Below are positions 1-8,072 of a DNA stretch of 9,414 nucleotides, in pieces. Numbering within the stretch: the stretch's first letter is position 1; every line of letters begins with the position of its first letter. The DNA is taken from NCBI GenBank assembly GCA_018623895.1, contig JAAZUY010000018.1:1-9414 (forward strand), written 5' to 3'. Position numbers and translations under genes: made by a program. The notes under the pieces are model-generated. The model was not told the DNA's origin. It worked only from the letters and a program-made list of their open reading frames with translations, and ran no database searches. This DNA comes from a bacterium. GTDB lineage: Bacteria; Bacillota_I; Bacilli_A; Acholeplasmatales; Acholeplasmataceae.

Positions 1-3
1 TAA

Positions 4-9
4 TATAAT
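4..9 (+). promoter_or_regulatory. Possible -10 element ahead of the RND permease gene
   Basis: A perfect TATAAT hexamer lies 33 bases before the ATG of the RND gene, which would give a start near base 16 and a leader of about 27 bases carrying the GAGAGG ribosome site at 31-36. The -35 region lies outside the window and no TG dinucleotide precedes the hexamer. In sequence this AT-rich the match could be chance, and the permease may instead be read from an upstream promoter, for example together with a membrane fusion protein gene. Confidence 0.3.
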
Positions 10-42
10 AGACATAATAAAATTTTTTGTGAGAGGAATAAA

Positions 43-3000
43 ATGAGTAAATATAGTGTAAAAAAACCAATAACAGTTCTAATGGGAACATTAATAATTA
101 TTGTACTTGGTCTTTTTTCTTTGATAAGGCTTCCTTTGACTTTGTTTCCGGATGTGAATCTACCTTTTGTTGTAACAGTAACAAGTTATATTGGTGCTAG
201 TCCTGAAGAAATTGAACGAGATGTAACCAATCCTCTCGAAGCTGCTGTTTCAACAGTTACTAATTTTTCAAGTGTTTCCTCACAATCTAATGAAAATTTT
301 GCAATATCATTTATTACGTTTCAAGATGGAACAAATCTAGATAGTGTTTCAGTTGAATTAAGAGAAATTATTGACAATATAAATTTTCCCGAGAATGTTG
401 ATAGTCCAAATATCTTAAGAATCAGTCCTGATTTACTCCCAGTTATGACAGTAACGATATTTAAATCATACGATAATAATATATCTGATGAAGATGCATT
501 AGTATTGAATACAGAATGGCTTAAGAGAGATATTTTGCCAGAGCTAGAAAGTGTAACAGGTGTATCCGATGTTCAAACAATTGGTGAAGCAGATATTGTT
601 CTTGAGGTTGATTTAGATTTAAATTCATTAGATGAATACGGATTAAGTGAAGATTTTGTCCTTTCCATAATTAATCAACAAAATGAATCTGGATTAGTTG
701 GTGCTGCGGTTGATGAAGGAGTAATAAGACTACTATATTTGTCATCATCTCCAGATAATTTAAATGAAGTAAGAGAACTACCAATAACTTTTTTTGAAAA
801 TGAAGTTATTACATTACAAGAATTATCAACATCTATAAAATTCGTTAATCAAGGAGTTAATTCATATTCTAAAGTAAATGGACAACAAGGAATTCAAGTA
901 CAGTTTCTAAAGCAATCCGATGTGGAAATCACTGAAGTGACAAACAGTATTTTAAAGAAACTTCAAACGATGATGGATTTAGAAAACGCACAATTTGAGG
1001 TTCTAGTTAACCAAGGAGAATTTATTGAAAATTCAATCAATTCTGTCTTTCAAAACCTTTTAATAGGTGGTTTGCTAGCAATTGGTGTTCTGCTGGTATT
1101 TTTAAGAGATTTAAAACCTACAATCATCGTCGGACTAGCTATTCCAATATCTGTCATTGCTGCTTTTTTACTTATGTTTATATCTGGAATTACCTTAAAT
1201 ATTATTTCAATGGGTGGATTGGCATTAGGAATAGGAATGTTAGTGGATAACGCAGTGGTTGTTATTGAAAACATTTACAGAATGTTATCAGAAGGAAAAA
1301 CAAAAGTAGAAGCAGCAATTTATGGTGCTAAAGAAGTGAGTGGAGCAATTGTTGCATCTACAATAACTACAGCAGCAGTCTTTCTTCCTATATTTTTTAT
1401 TGAAGGATTAGTTGCAGAAATTTTCATTCCAATGGCATTAACCATTGCATTTTCTTTAGGAGCAAGTTTATTAGTAGCTTTAACACTCGTACCATCTATG
1501 TCATCTAAATTTTTATCTGAAAAGTCAGTTAAGAAGGAATCATCATTCATGAGCAATTTGAAAAAATTGTATAAGAAAAGTGTTTTGTTTTCAATTAAAC
1601 ATAAATTTCTTACTACTTTTTTAACCATTTTTCTTCTTATTGCATCAACAGGTATTGTTATATCAAGAGGTTTTATTCTTTTACCTCCTACCGATGAAGG
1701 CACAATAAATGTTGATATAACATTTATAAACAGTGTTGAGTTTGAAACAAAAGCTGAGTATGCAGATAGATTAACAGAGAAATTTTTATCAATTAATGAT
1801 GTGGATACGGTTTCTGCAACTGTTGGTGGTGGGTTTGTATTTGGTCCTCCTCAAGCACAAGGATCAGGAGAGGTTTTATCTATGACTTTAAACTTATCCT
1901 CAAATAGATCTTCCTCAACTAAAGAAAATTCATTGATAGTGCAAGAGATTATATTAAATTTTGATTACGATCTAGTAGATGAATTAGAGGGTACCGATTT
2001 AATTGAGACCGCTGTCTCAACTCAAGATTCTTCAGGTGCAGCATTTGGTCCAAGTGGTATTAGTATTACTTTGAGAGGCTATAATCTGTTTGATTTAGAA
2101 AACATTTCTAATGATATTGTTTCAATCATGAGAAATGTAGAAGGCGTTGAAAAACCTGATAACGGAATTGCAGTTGGTGCTGATAGAATTATATTGAACG
2201 TGGACAAGAATGAAGCAATCAAATATTCTATGACTAACGCGACAGTTATTAGAAATATAAATGCAGCTTTTAATATTTTCTCAGATTTTATTGGGGATGA
2301 AACACTTACCTTACAGCTAGAGGGTATTTCTTATGAGTTGAACATTCCATCAGATTCCGTCTCAGGAATATCATTTGATCTATTTGGGGATTATGTAAAC
2401 TTCTTTAGTGGTATTCAATTATTTGATGATAAAACTCTTGATTATCTTGAAGAAAACTTAGATACTTCTTTATTTGGACCTATGTATATTCCAAACTTAT
2501 TTTTACCAACATATGTCCAAGGAGAACCGATTAGATTTGTTTTAAATCCAGGAATACATGTTATTCTTGGAGATGACGGAGAGATTATATCAATATCTAA
2601 TCCTGGAATGGGTACACAACCATTATCAGTTTTATCAAAAGTCAATATGAGTGACCCAGATCAAAAAGTTCTTAGTTTAGAAAAAGCAACTGGTTTTGCA
2701 ACAATATTTACAGACGGAAATTCTAGATTTTTAGATATTACGGCATCTATTGCTGATGGCTATAATGTTACCTTAGTTTCAAACGAAGTCGTTTCTGCGG
2801 TTAAAGAATATTTAGAGAGTGATAATTTTACATCTTATGGATCGGGCTATCAGGTTGAATTTAGTGGAGAGAATGAAGAAATAAATACTTTATTTGGTGA
2901 ATTATCTATTGGATTGTTAGTTGCAATACTTATAGTATATATGGTCATGGCAATTCAATTTCAATCATTAAAATACCCATTAATAATCTTAGGTACTATT

Positions 3001-3411
3001 CCTTTAGCATTTACTGGAGGAATGCTTGCTTTGTTGATTACTGGAGAAAATTTGAGTCTAGTTGCACTAGTTGGTTTTGTGATTTTAGTAGGAATTGTAG
3101 TTAATAATGGAATCGTTTTAATAGACTATATTAATCAACTTAGAGAAAGAGGTCAATCCGTCATTGACTCTATTGTAATTGCAGGACAAGTTAGATTAAG
3201 ACCTATCTTTATGACAGCATTAACAACAATTTTAGCTTTATTTATTTTAGCTTTAGGTATAGGAGAAGGATCCGAATTGCTTCAACCATTGGCTATAACT
3301 GCTATTGGTGGACTATTATATGCTACTCTTTTAACGTTACTTGTTGTTCCTATGATTTATGCTTTGTTTAATAGAAAGCAAATGAAAAGAGAATATAAAA
3401 CTAAAAAGTGA
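43..3411 (+). CDS. RND-superfamily efflux transporter permease subunit (AcrB/SwrC-like)
   Basis: Proton-driven export permease of 1122 residues in the cytoplasmic membrane. The sequence has the duplicated RND layout: TM1 at 11-30, an extracytoplasmic domain to about 335, TM2-TM6 at about 338-485, TM7 at about 523-541, a second large domain to about 950, then TM8-TM12 to about 1107. Family signatures are visible: PLTLFPDVNLP (31-41), G-x-SPEEIE (51-58), the TM4 motif LVDNAVVVIEN (400-410), TM10 VVNNGIVLIDYINQL (1019-1033) and RLRPIFMT (1051-1058). Aligned by hand to AcrB, D402 matches D407 and R1051 matches R971, but D408 and K940 are replaced by N403 and N1021. The protein is longer than the usual 1000-1050 residues, mainly through an apparent extra segment around 775-855. 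ATG 43 is preceded by GAGAGG at 31-36. No membrane fusion partner lies downstream; one could be upstream, outside the window. The substrate (lipid, surfactant, peptide or drug) cannot be deduced. Confidence 0.95.
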   Translation: MSKYSVKKPITVLMGTLIIIVLGLFSLIRLPLTLFPDVNLPFVVTVTSYIGASPEEIERDVTNPLEAAVSTVTNFSSVSSQSNENFAISFITFQDGTNLDSVSVELREIIDNINFPENVDSPNILRISPDLLPVMTVTIFKSYDNNISDEDALVLNTEWLKRDILPELESVTGVSDVQTIGEADIVLEVDLDLNSLDEYGLSEDFVLSIINQQNESGLVGAAVDEGVIRLLYLSSSPDNLNEVRELPITFFENEVITLQELSTSIKFVNQGVNSYSKVNGQQGIQVQFLKQSDVEITEVTNSILKKLQTMMDLENAQFEVLVNQGEFIENSINSVFQNLLIGGLLAIGVLLVFLRDLKPTIIVGLAIPISVIAAFLLMFISGITLNIISMGGLALGIGMLVDNAVVVIENIYRMLSEGKTKVEAAIYGAKEVSGAIVASTITTAAVFLPIFFIEGLVAEIFIPMALTIAFSLGASLLVALTLVPSMSSKFLSEKSVKKESSFMSNLKKLYKKSVLFSIKHKFLTTFLTIFLLIASTGIVISRGFILLPPTDEGTINVDITFINSVEFETKAEYADRLTEKFLSINDVDTVSATVGGGFVFGPPQAQGSGEVLSMTLNLSSNRSSSTKENSLIVQEIILNFDYDLVDELEGTDLIETAVSTQDSSGAAFGPSGISITLRGYNLFDLENISNDIVSIMRNVEGVEKPDNGIAVGADRIILNVDKNEAIKYSMTNATVIRNINAAFNIFSDFIGDETLTLQLEGISYELNIPSDSVSGISFDLFGDYVNFFSGIQLFDDKTLDYLEENLDTSLFGPMYIPNLFLPTYVQGEPIRFVLNPGIHVILGDDGEIISISNPGMGTQPLSVLSKVNMSDPDQKVLSLEKATGFATIFTDGNSRFLDITASIADGYNVTLVSNEVVSAVKEYLESDNFTSYGSGYQVEFSGENEEINTLFGELSIGLLVAILIVYMVMAIQFQSLKYPLIILGTIPLAFTGGMLALLITGENLSLVALVGFVILVGIVVNNGIVLIDYINQLRERGQSVIDSIVIAGQVRLRPIFMTALTTILALFILALGIGEGSELLQPLAITAIGGLLYATLLTLLVVPMIYALFNRKQMKREYKTKK

Positions 3412-3442
3412 TTTTATAATTGGATAAACAAATATATATACG

Positions 3443-3451
3443 TGTTATAAT
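3443..3451 (+). promoter_or_regulatory. Extended -10 promoter for the ZIP/M32/rlmD/trhO run
   Basis: TGTTATAAT is a perfect extended -10 (TGn followed by TATAAT) in the 84-base gap after the RND gene. The expected start is near base 3458, giving a leader of about 38 bases. The -35 side is weak: TTGGAT at 3420-3425 is 20 bases away, which is too far for the usual spacing, so recognition would rest on the extended -10. There is no GC-rich hairpin between the RND stop and this site, so some read-through from the RND gene is possible. Confidence 0.6.
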
Positions 3452-3480
3452 AAATAATTAGAAAACAATATATGAAAAAA

Positions 3481-3488
3481 GGAGGAGG
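3481..3488 (+). promoter_or_regulatory. Strong ribosome binding site that fixes the ZIP gene start
   Basis: GGAGGAGG, near perfectly complementary to the 16S rRNA tail, ends 7 bases before ATG 3496. An in-frame ATG at 3472 lies upstream of this site and would translate the SD itself as Gly-Gly-Gly, so 3496 is the better start. Confidence 0.85.
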
Positions 3489-3495
3489 ACGTATT

Positions 3496-4299
3496 ATGAA
3501 TTATGTATTTGCATTTTCTTTAACGCTCTTTGCAGGGCTATCAACAACTTTTGGAGTAATTTTTGCGTTTAACAAAAAAATAAAAAAAGAAACACTCTTA
3601 CCTATTGGTCTTGGAATCAGTGCAGGGGTTATGATTTATGTATCATTCGTTGAAATAATACCTAAGTCATTTGAAGCGCTAAATTCTGTTTATGATCAAA
3701 GCACAGCAAATTTTTATACAACTTTATCGTTTTTTCTTGGAATAGGTGTTATGGCATTAATTGATTATTTAATACCAAAAAAAGATAATCCACATGAGTA
3801 TAAAGAAGATTTTAAAGTGGATCAAGCAACCAAAGATGAAACAAAAAAACATTCATTGATGAGACTCGGAATATTTTCTGCAATTGCAATTGCACTTCAT
3901 AATTTTCCTGAGGGTCTTGCAACATTCATTGCAGCTTTAAAAGAGCCTGAACTTGGAATTTCAATAGCTATAGCTATTGCAATACATAATATCCCTGAGG
4001 GAATATCAATTGCAATACCGATATATCAAGCAACAGGATCTAAGAAAAAAGCATTTTGGTATACTTTTTTTTCAGGATTTGCTGAACCTGTAGGAGCTTT
4101 AATAGGTTATTTACTTTTGAATCAATTTTTTAGTGATGCTATGTTTGGGTTCTTATTTGCTGCAGTCGGTGGAATTATGGTTTATATTTCTTTGGATGAG
4201 CTCCTTCCTACGGCTGAAAGATTTGGAAAACATCATTTAGCAATTACTGGTGTAATAATTGGTATGATTATCATGGCAATAAGTTTATTATTATTTTAA
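3496..4299 (+). CDS. zupT: ZIP-family divalent metal (zinc/iron) importer, ZupT-like
   Basis: Integral membrane protein of 267 residues from the chosen start, close to the size of E. coli ZupT (257). ZIP proteins bring Zn2+, and often Fe2+ or Mn2+, into the cytoplasm. The two diagnostic metal-binding helices are intact: ALHNFPEGLATF in TM4 (HNFPEG at 135-140) and AIHNIPEGISIAIP in TM5 (HNIPEG at 164-169). SGFAEPVGALIGY (193-205) and GGIMVYISLDELLP (225-238) also match ZupT. About eight membrane segments can be drawn, with a charged cytoplasmic loop at about 95-120 between TM3 and TM4; this loop has only two histidines. An in-frame ATG at 3472 would add eight residues but lies ahead of the SD. 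The M32 peptidase gene follows after 13 bases. I see no convincing Zur or Fur operator. The family is secure; the metal preference is not readable from sequence. Confidence 0.95.
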   Translation: MNYVFAFSLTLFAGLSTTFGVIFAFNKKIKKETLLPIGLGISAGVMIYVSFVEIIPKSFEALNSVYDQSTANFYTTLSFFLGIGVMALIDYLIPKKDNPHEYKEDFKVDQATKDETKKHSLMRLGIFSAIAIALHNFPEGLATFIAALKEPELGISIAIAIAIHNIPEGISIAIPIYQATGSKKKAFWYTFFSGFAEPVGALIGYLLLNQFFSDAMFGFLFAAVGGIMVYISLDELLPTAERFGKHHLAITGVIIGMIIMAISLLLF

Positions 4300-4312
4300 G
4301 GTAGGATAGGAT

Positions 4313-5803
4313 ATGGATATAATCGAGGCAAAAAAGATATATTTAAAGGTAAGAAAAAAACTAAAAGCATATGAATATTTAACGTGGTTAGCAAGTTGGG
4401 ATGCTGAAACTGAATCACCAGAGGGTACAGTTGAATATAGGTCTAATCAAATGGAAATTATAACTAGAGAAATTTATGATATTGAGTCAGATTCTGAATA
4501 TGTAAATTCTATTGATCTACTCTATAAGAATAGGGAAGACCTTGACAGAGAATTCTCAAGGGAAATCTTGCTTAAACATAAAGAATTGATGATAATCAAA
4601 AAAATTCCTAAAAATGAATATATTCAGCACCAAGTATTATTGGGAAAAAGTTTTCACATATGGAATAAAGCTAAAATTAATAATGATTTTACTGACTTTA
4701 AACCTATTTTAAAAAAAATTGTTGATTATCAACGTAATTTTGTAAAATATCTTGAAACTAAGAATTTAAGTGGATATGACATTCTTTTGGACCTATATGA
4801 AGAGGGTTATACTCAAAAAGAATATGATAAATTTTTTAGTGCAGTTAAAGAAAAGTTATTACCTTTCGTCAAGTCTAAGATTAATTCACCAAACCAAGAG
4901 AATATCTACTTTAATAGTCAATCTTTTGATATTTCTAAGCAAAAAGAATTTTCAGAGTATTTATTAGATGTCTTTTCTTATGATAGAAAGCACGGCTTAT
5001 TAAAAACATCTGCTCATCCATTCACTTCAGGTGTAACAAGTGTAGATACAAGAATAACAACAAGATATGATAAAAAAAATTTAATTTCTTCAATTTTCTC
5101 GACAATTCATGAACTAGGACACGCAATCTATGAAATGCAAAATCACAAGAAATATGATCAAACATTTCTACATGGAGGAACCTCATTAGGTATTCATGAA
5201 TCGCAATCAAGGTTTTATGAAAATATGATTGGAAAGTCAAGGGCATTTTGGGAGGTACATTATAAAAAACTTAAAGAAATTTTTATCCCACAGTTTGATA
5301 ATATTAATCTTGACGAATTTATGAAGATTGTGAATAAGACTAAGGCTTCTTTAATAAGAGTTGATGCAGACGAACTTACATATGTATTGCACATAATGAT
5401 AAGGTATGATTTAGAAAAACAATTAATAAACGGAAATCTTGAAGTAGAAGATCTTCCAACTGCTTGGAATGAAAAAACTAAAGAATATTTGGGAATAACT
5501 CCAATGGATTTAAAAACTGGGGTATTACAAGATATTCATTGGTCTTATGGATCTTTTGGTTATTTTCCAACTTATGCCCTTGGTTCAGCATATTCGGCTC
5601 AAATTTATAGCTCTATGAATAAAGAAATATCCATAATCGATTGTATAAAAAACAATGAAATTTTTAAAATTAATGAGTGGTTAAAGAATAAGATTCACAA
5701 GTATGGTAGAACAAAAACACCTAAAGAAATAATTAAGTTAGCAACAGGTGAAGATTTCGATCCAAATTATTACATTAATTATTTGAAAAAGAAGTATGAA
5801 TAA
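4313..5803 (+). CDS. M32-family metallocarboxypeptidase (Taq carboxypeptidase type)
   Basis: Cytoplasmic zinc carboxypeptidase of 496 residues, the normal length for MEROPS family M32, which removes C-terminal residues from peptides with broad specificity. All five motifs known for the family can be read in order: DTRIT (245-249, DxRxT), the zinc site HELGH (266-270, HExxH), HESQ (295-298, supplying the third ligand), IRVDAD (348-353, IRxxAD) and GVLQDIHW (403-410, GxxQDxHW). The protein is largely helical and lacks a signal peptide or membrane segment, consistent with turnover of imported or internally produced peptides. ATG 4313 follows the ZIP stop by 13 bases, with only a modest SD (AGGAT at 4303-4307), so translation may partly depend on the upstream gene. 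Its last 8 bases overlap the start of the methyltransferase gene. A zinc enzyme directly behind a zinc-type importer is suggestive, but M32 genes occur in many contexts. Confidence 0.97.
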   Translation: MDIIEAKKIYLKVRKKLKAYEYLTWLASWDAETESPEGTVEYRSNQMEIITREIYDIESDSEYVNSIDLLYKNREDLDREFSREILLKHKELMIIKKIPKNEYIQHQVLLGKSFHIWNKAKINNDFTDFKPILKKIVDYQRNFVKYLETKNLSGYDILLDLYEEGYTQKEYDKFFSAVKEKLLPFVKSKINSPNQENIYFNSQSFDISKQKEFSEYLLDVFSYDRKHGLLKTSAHPFTSGVTSVDTRITTRYDKKNLISSIFSTIHELGHAIYEMQNHKKYDQTFLHGGTSLGIHESQSRFYENMIGKSRAFWEVHYKKLKEIFIPQFDNINLDEFMKIVNKTKASLIRVDADELTYVLHIMIRYDLEKQLINGNLEVEDLPTAWNEKTKEYLGITPMDLKTGVLQDIHWSYGSFGYFPTYALGSAYSAQIYSSMNKEISIIDCIKNNEIFKINEWLKNKIHKYGRTKTPKEIIKLATGEDFDPNYYINYLKKKYE

Positions 5804-7148
5804 TCAAAGAAATAAAATAGACCAAAAAATTTTCAAAGGAAAAGTGGTAGATTACTCTCATGATGGAAGAGGAGTAATAAAAATAAATAAAAATGTAATT
5901 TTTGTACCAAATCTATTGATCGGTGAAGAGGCAACTGTAAAAATTACCAAGGAAAATAAAAACTTTAAAATTGGACAAGTACAGGAAAGAATTACAACCA
6001 GTTCAGAAAGAGTTGTACCAAAATGTCAATATTTCGATTTATGTGGAGGTTGTCAACTTCAACATATGTCGTATAAACATCAATTAGAAATGAAACATTT
6101 AAGAGTAAAAAATGCTCTTCAGCACATATCAAAATTATACCTAAAAATTGATCCAATAATTCCTTCAAGTTATGAAACTAAATATAGAAATAAAATTCAA
6201 ATGAGTTTTTCTAATAATGGAAAAGATCTAATATGTGGATTTTATAAGCAAAAAACTCAAAATATTATTCAAATCAATGAGTGTTTGATTGAACATCCTG
6301 AGGGTAACACAATCATACAATCTCTAAGAAAGTTACTCCAATCATATAAATTTAAAGCGTATGATCCAATTAGTAAGAAAGGTTGGATAAAATATGCAAT
6401 CGTAAAAAAAGGAGTATTTACGAATCAAATAATGTTAATAATTGTCTCTAATGACAAAATGTTTAGAAAAGAAAAACAAATTGTCAACGAACTTCTTCAA
6501 AGACATAAAAATATTAATACAATCATACATCACAATAGTAATTCTAATTACCACACTTTAGGCGGAGAAAGTAGAGTAATATATGGAGAAGGATATATCT
6601 ATGATGAAATTAAAAATTATAAATTTAGGATAACTCCAGAATCCTTTTATCAAGTAAATCCCTATCAAGCGGTAAAATTATATGATGAAGCAATAAAAGT
6701 TCTAAACCCTAAAAAAGGTGATTTAGTTTTAGATGCATATTGTGGTGTTGGAACGATAAGTTTGCTTATATCAAAAAAAGTACATAAAGTTTTTGGAGTA
6801 GATAATATCAAAGAAGCAATAGAAGACGCAAAAGTTAATTCTAAATTAAACGAATCAAGTAATTGCGAATTTATTTGCGAAAAAGCATCGATATACTTGG
6901 AAAATAGTAAAATAAAATTTAATTCAATAATTGTTGATCCACCCAGGGATGGATTAAAATCAAATTTTATCAACGCCTTGATTATTAATTTGCCAGAAAA
7001 AATTTTATATATATCGTGTGAACCATCTTCATTAGCTAGAGACTTGAAGCAACTGAAAAAGTATTATATAATATCAAAAGTTCTACCAGTAGATATGTTT
7101 AGTCAAACTTATCACGTTGAAACTATAACATTATTAATAAGAAAATAG
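5796..7148 (+). CDS. rlmD: 23S rRNA (uracil-C5)-methyltransferase, RlmD/RlmCD type
   Basis: SAM-dependent enzyme of 450 residues that makes 5-methyluridine in 23S rRNA. In order: an N-terminal TRAM RNA-binding domain (about 12-66), an Fe-S cysteine set C77, C83, C86 (CQYFDLCGGC) with a likely fourth ligand C163, a central RNA-binding domain, and a Rossmann methyltransferase fold with SAM motif LDAYCGVGTISL (312-323), DPPRDGL (381-387), the catalytic cysteine C408 in YISCEP, and the terminal QTYHVETITLL containing the likely general base E442. The TRAM domain and Fe-S set separate it from TrmA. In Firmicutes a single enzyme, RlmCD, methylates both U747 and U1939, so dual specificity is plausible; the sequence alone does not decide this. 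ATG 5796 lies inside the end of the M32 gene (shared ATGAATAA, 5796-5803) and has only a weak purine SD, pointing to translational coupling. trhO follows after 9 bases. Confidence 0.93.
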   Translation: MNNQRNKIDQKIFKGKVVDYSHDGRGVIKINKNVIFVPNLLIGEEATVKITKENKNFKIGQVQERITTSSERVVPKCQYFDLCGGCQLQHMSYKHQLEMKHLRVKNALQHISKLYLKIDPIIPSSYETKYRNKIQMSFSNNGKDLICGFYKQKTQNIIQINECLIEHPEGNTIIQSLRKLLQSYKFKAYDPISKKGWIKYAIVKKGVFTNQIMLIIVSNDKMFRKEKQIVNELLQRHKNINTIIHHNSNSNYHTLGGESRVIYGEGYIYDEIKNYKFRITPESFYQVNPYQAVKLYDEAIKVLNPKKGDLVLDAYCGVGTISLLISKKVHKVFGVDNIKEAIEDAKVNSKLNESSNCEFICEKASIYLENSKIKFNSIIVDPPRDGLKSNFINALIINLPEKILYISCEPSSLARDLKQLKKYYIISKVLPVDMFSQTYHVETITLLIRK

Positions 7149-7157
7149 AGGAAAAAA

Positions 7158-8072
7158 ATGTTTAAAGTAATTTTATATTATTATTACTTAGAAATAAAAG
7201 ATGTAGATAAATTTTTAAAACAACATTTAAATTTTTTTGAAGGTCTTGATATCAAAGGAAGAATAATTATTTCTCAAGAGGGAATTAACGGGACATTATC
7301 TGGTTTAGAAGAAGACGTAGACAACTATATGAACTTTGTTAAAGAGGATTTAGGTTTAGAAAAAATTAATTTTAAAATTGATGATTGTGATAGTCATGTT
7401 TTTCCAAAACTATCAATCAAAATAAAGCCAGAATTATGTAATTTATCTTTAAATGAAAATATTGATCCAACTCAATTAACTGGAAAACATTTAAATCCAA
7501 AGTTATTTTATGACATGATGCTTGATCCAAGCACAGTAATAATTGATGCTAGAAATGATTATGAATTTAATTTAGGTCATTTTAAGGGTGCTATTAATCC
7601 AAAAATAAATCATTTTAGAGATTTGCCAAAATGGTTTGATGAAAACATAGATAAATTTAAAAATAAAAATGTTTTGACTTATTGCACTGGAGGAGTTAGA
7701 TGCGAAAAATTTAGTGGATATATGATAAAAAAAGGTATCAAAAATGTTTTTCAACTTGATGGTGGCATAGTCTCTTATAGGGATGATCCAAAAACTATGG
7801 GTAAATTGTGGAAAGGAAAGTGCTATGTTTTCGATCAAAGAATATCTATTCCTATAAATAAAATTAATCCCGAAGTCGTGGGAAAAGATTATATCTCTGG
7901 GGAGCCTTGCGAAAGATATATTAATTGTTCAAATCCTAAGTGTAACAAACATATTTTGCTTACAATTGAAAATGATAAGAGGCTTAAGGGAACATGTTCT
8001 CAAGTTTGTTTAGAAATTGTAAATGATTCAATTAAAAATAAAGAAACCGAAATTTATAAAAGAGCACCTTAG
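7158..8072 (+). CDS. trhO: tRNA uridine(34) hydroxylase TrhO (rhodanese-domain, YceA/YbfQ family)
   Basis: Protein of 304 residues in the TrhO family, which makes 5-hydroxyuridine at the wobble position U34 of tRNAs, the first step toward mo5U (Gram-positive) or cmo5U. The N-terminal domain has the family signatures YYYYLEIKD (7-15), IIISQEGINGTLSG (36-49) and a DSHVFPKL segment (78-85). The rhodanese domain (about 120-210) carries the active-site loop YCTGGVRCEKFSG (175-187) with C176 as the catalytic cysteine. The C-terminal tail has the conserved GEPCERYINC and CNKHIL segments and cysteines at 251, 257, 262, 280 and 284, suggesting a structural metal site (inference). The SD AGAGG (7147-7151) overlaps the rlmD stop, with ATG 9 bases after it. 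The last four codons and the stop lie inside the terminator hairpin, and the stop overlaps that of the convergent thioesterase gene. The enzyme making the methoxy group is not in this window. Confidence 0.95.
   Translation: MFKVILYYYYLEIKDVDKFLKQHLNFFEGLDIKGRIIISQEGINGTLSGLEEDVDNYMNFVKEDLGLEKINFKIDDCDSHVFPKLSIKIKPELCNLSLNENIDPTQLTGKHLNPKLFYDMMLDPSTVIIDARNDYEFNLGHFKGAINPKINHFRDLPKWFDENIDKFKNKNVLTYCTGGVRCEKFSGYMIKKGIKNVFQLDGGIVSYRDDPKTMGKLWKGKCYVFDQRISIPINKINPEVVGKDYISGEPCERYINCSNPKCNKHILLTIENDKRLKGTCSQVCLEIVNDSIKNKETEIYKRAP

Noticed and set aside
1050..1703. Open frames on the minus strand inside the RND permease gene (1050-1274 and 1320-1703)
   Set aside because: They lie opposite the conserved TM2-TM7 region, have no SD or promoter, and their translations resemble no protein family. 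They are by-products of the codon bias of the sense gene.
2442..2645. Minus-strand open frame opposite the extra segment of the RND permease
   Set aside because: Considered because it coincides with the unusual segment, but it has no ribosome site and the sense frame continues uninterrupted with the expected RND motifs on both sides.
3412..3471. Possible terminator or Zur/Fur operator between the RND and ZIP genes
   Set aside because: Short AT-only inverted repeats can be drawn (TTATAA, TAATTA) but none has GC pairs followed by a T-run, and none fits a 7-1-7 Zur or Fur box on inspection. At this base composition such repeats are expected by chance.
4770..5246. Overlapping open frames within the M32 gene on both strands (4770-4967 +, 5246-5022 -)
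   Set aside because: No ribosome sites, low-complexity translations, and the sense frame carries all five M32 motifs across this region.
5796..7148. Assignment as TrmA (tRNA m5U54 methyltransferase)
   Set aside because: The N-terminal TRAM domain and the C77/C83/C86/C163 Fe-S set are typical of the RlmD/RlmCD branch and absent from TrmA.
7158..8072. Reading the rhodanese gene as a simple thiosulfate sulfurtransferase
   Set aside because: The N-terminal domain, the GVRCEKFSG loop and the Cys-rich C-terminal tail together are those of TrhO, not of single-domain rhodaneses.
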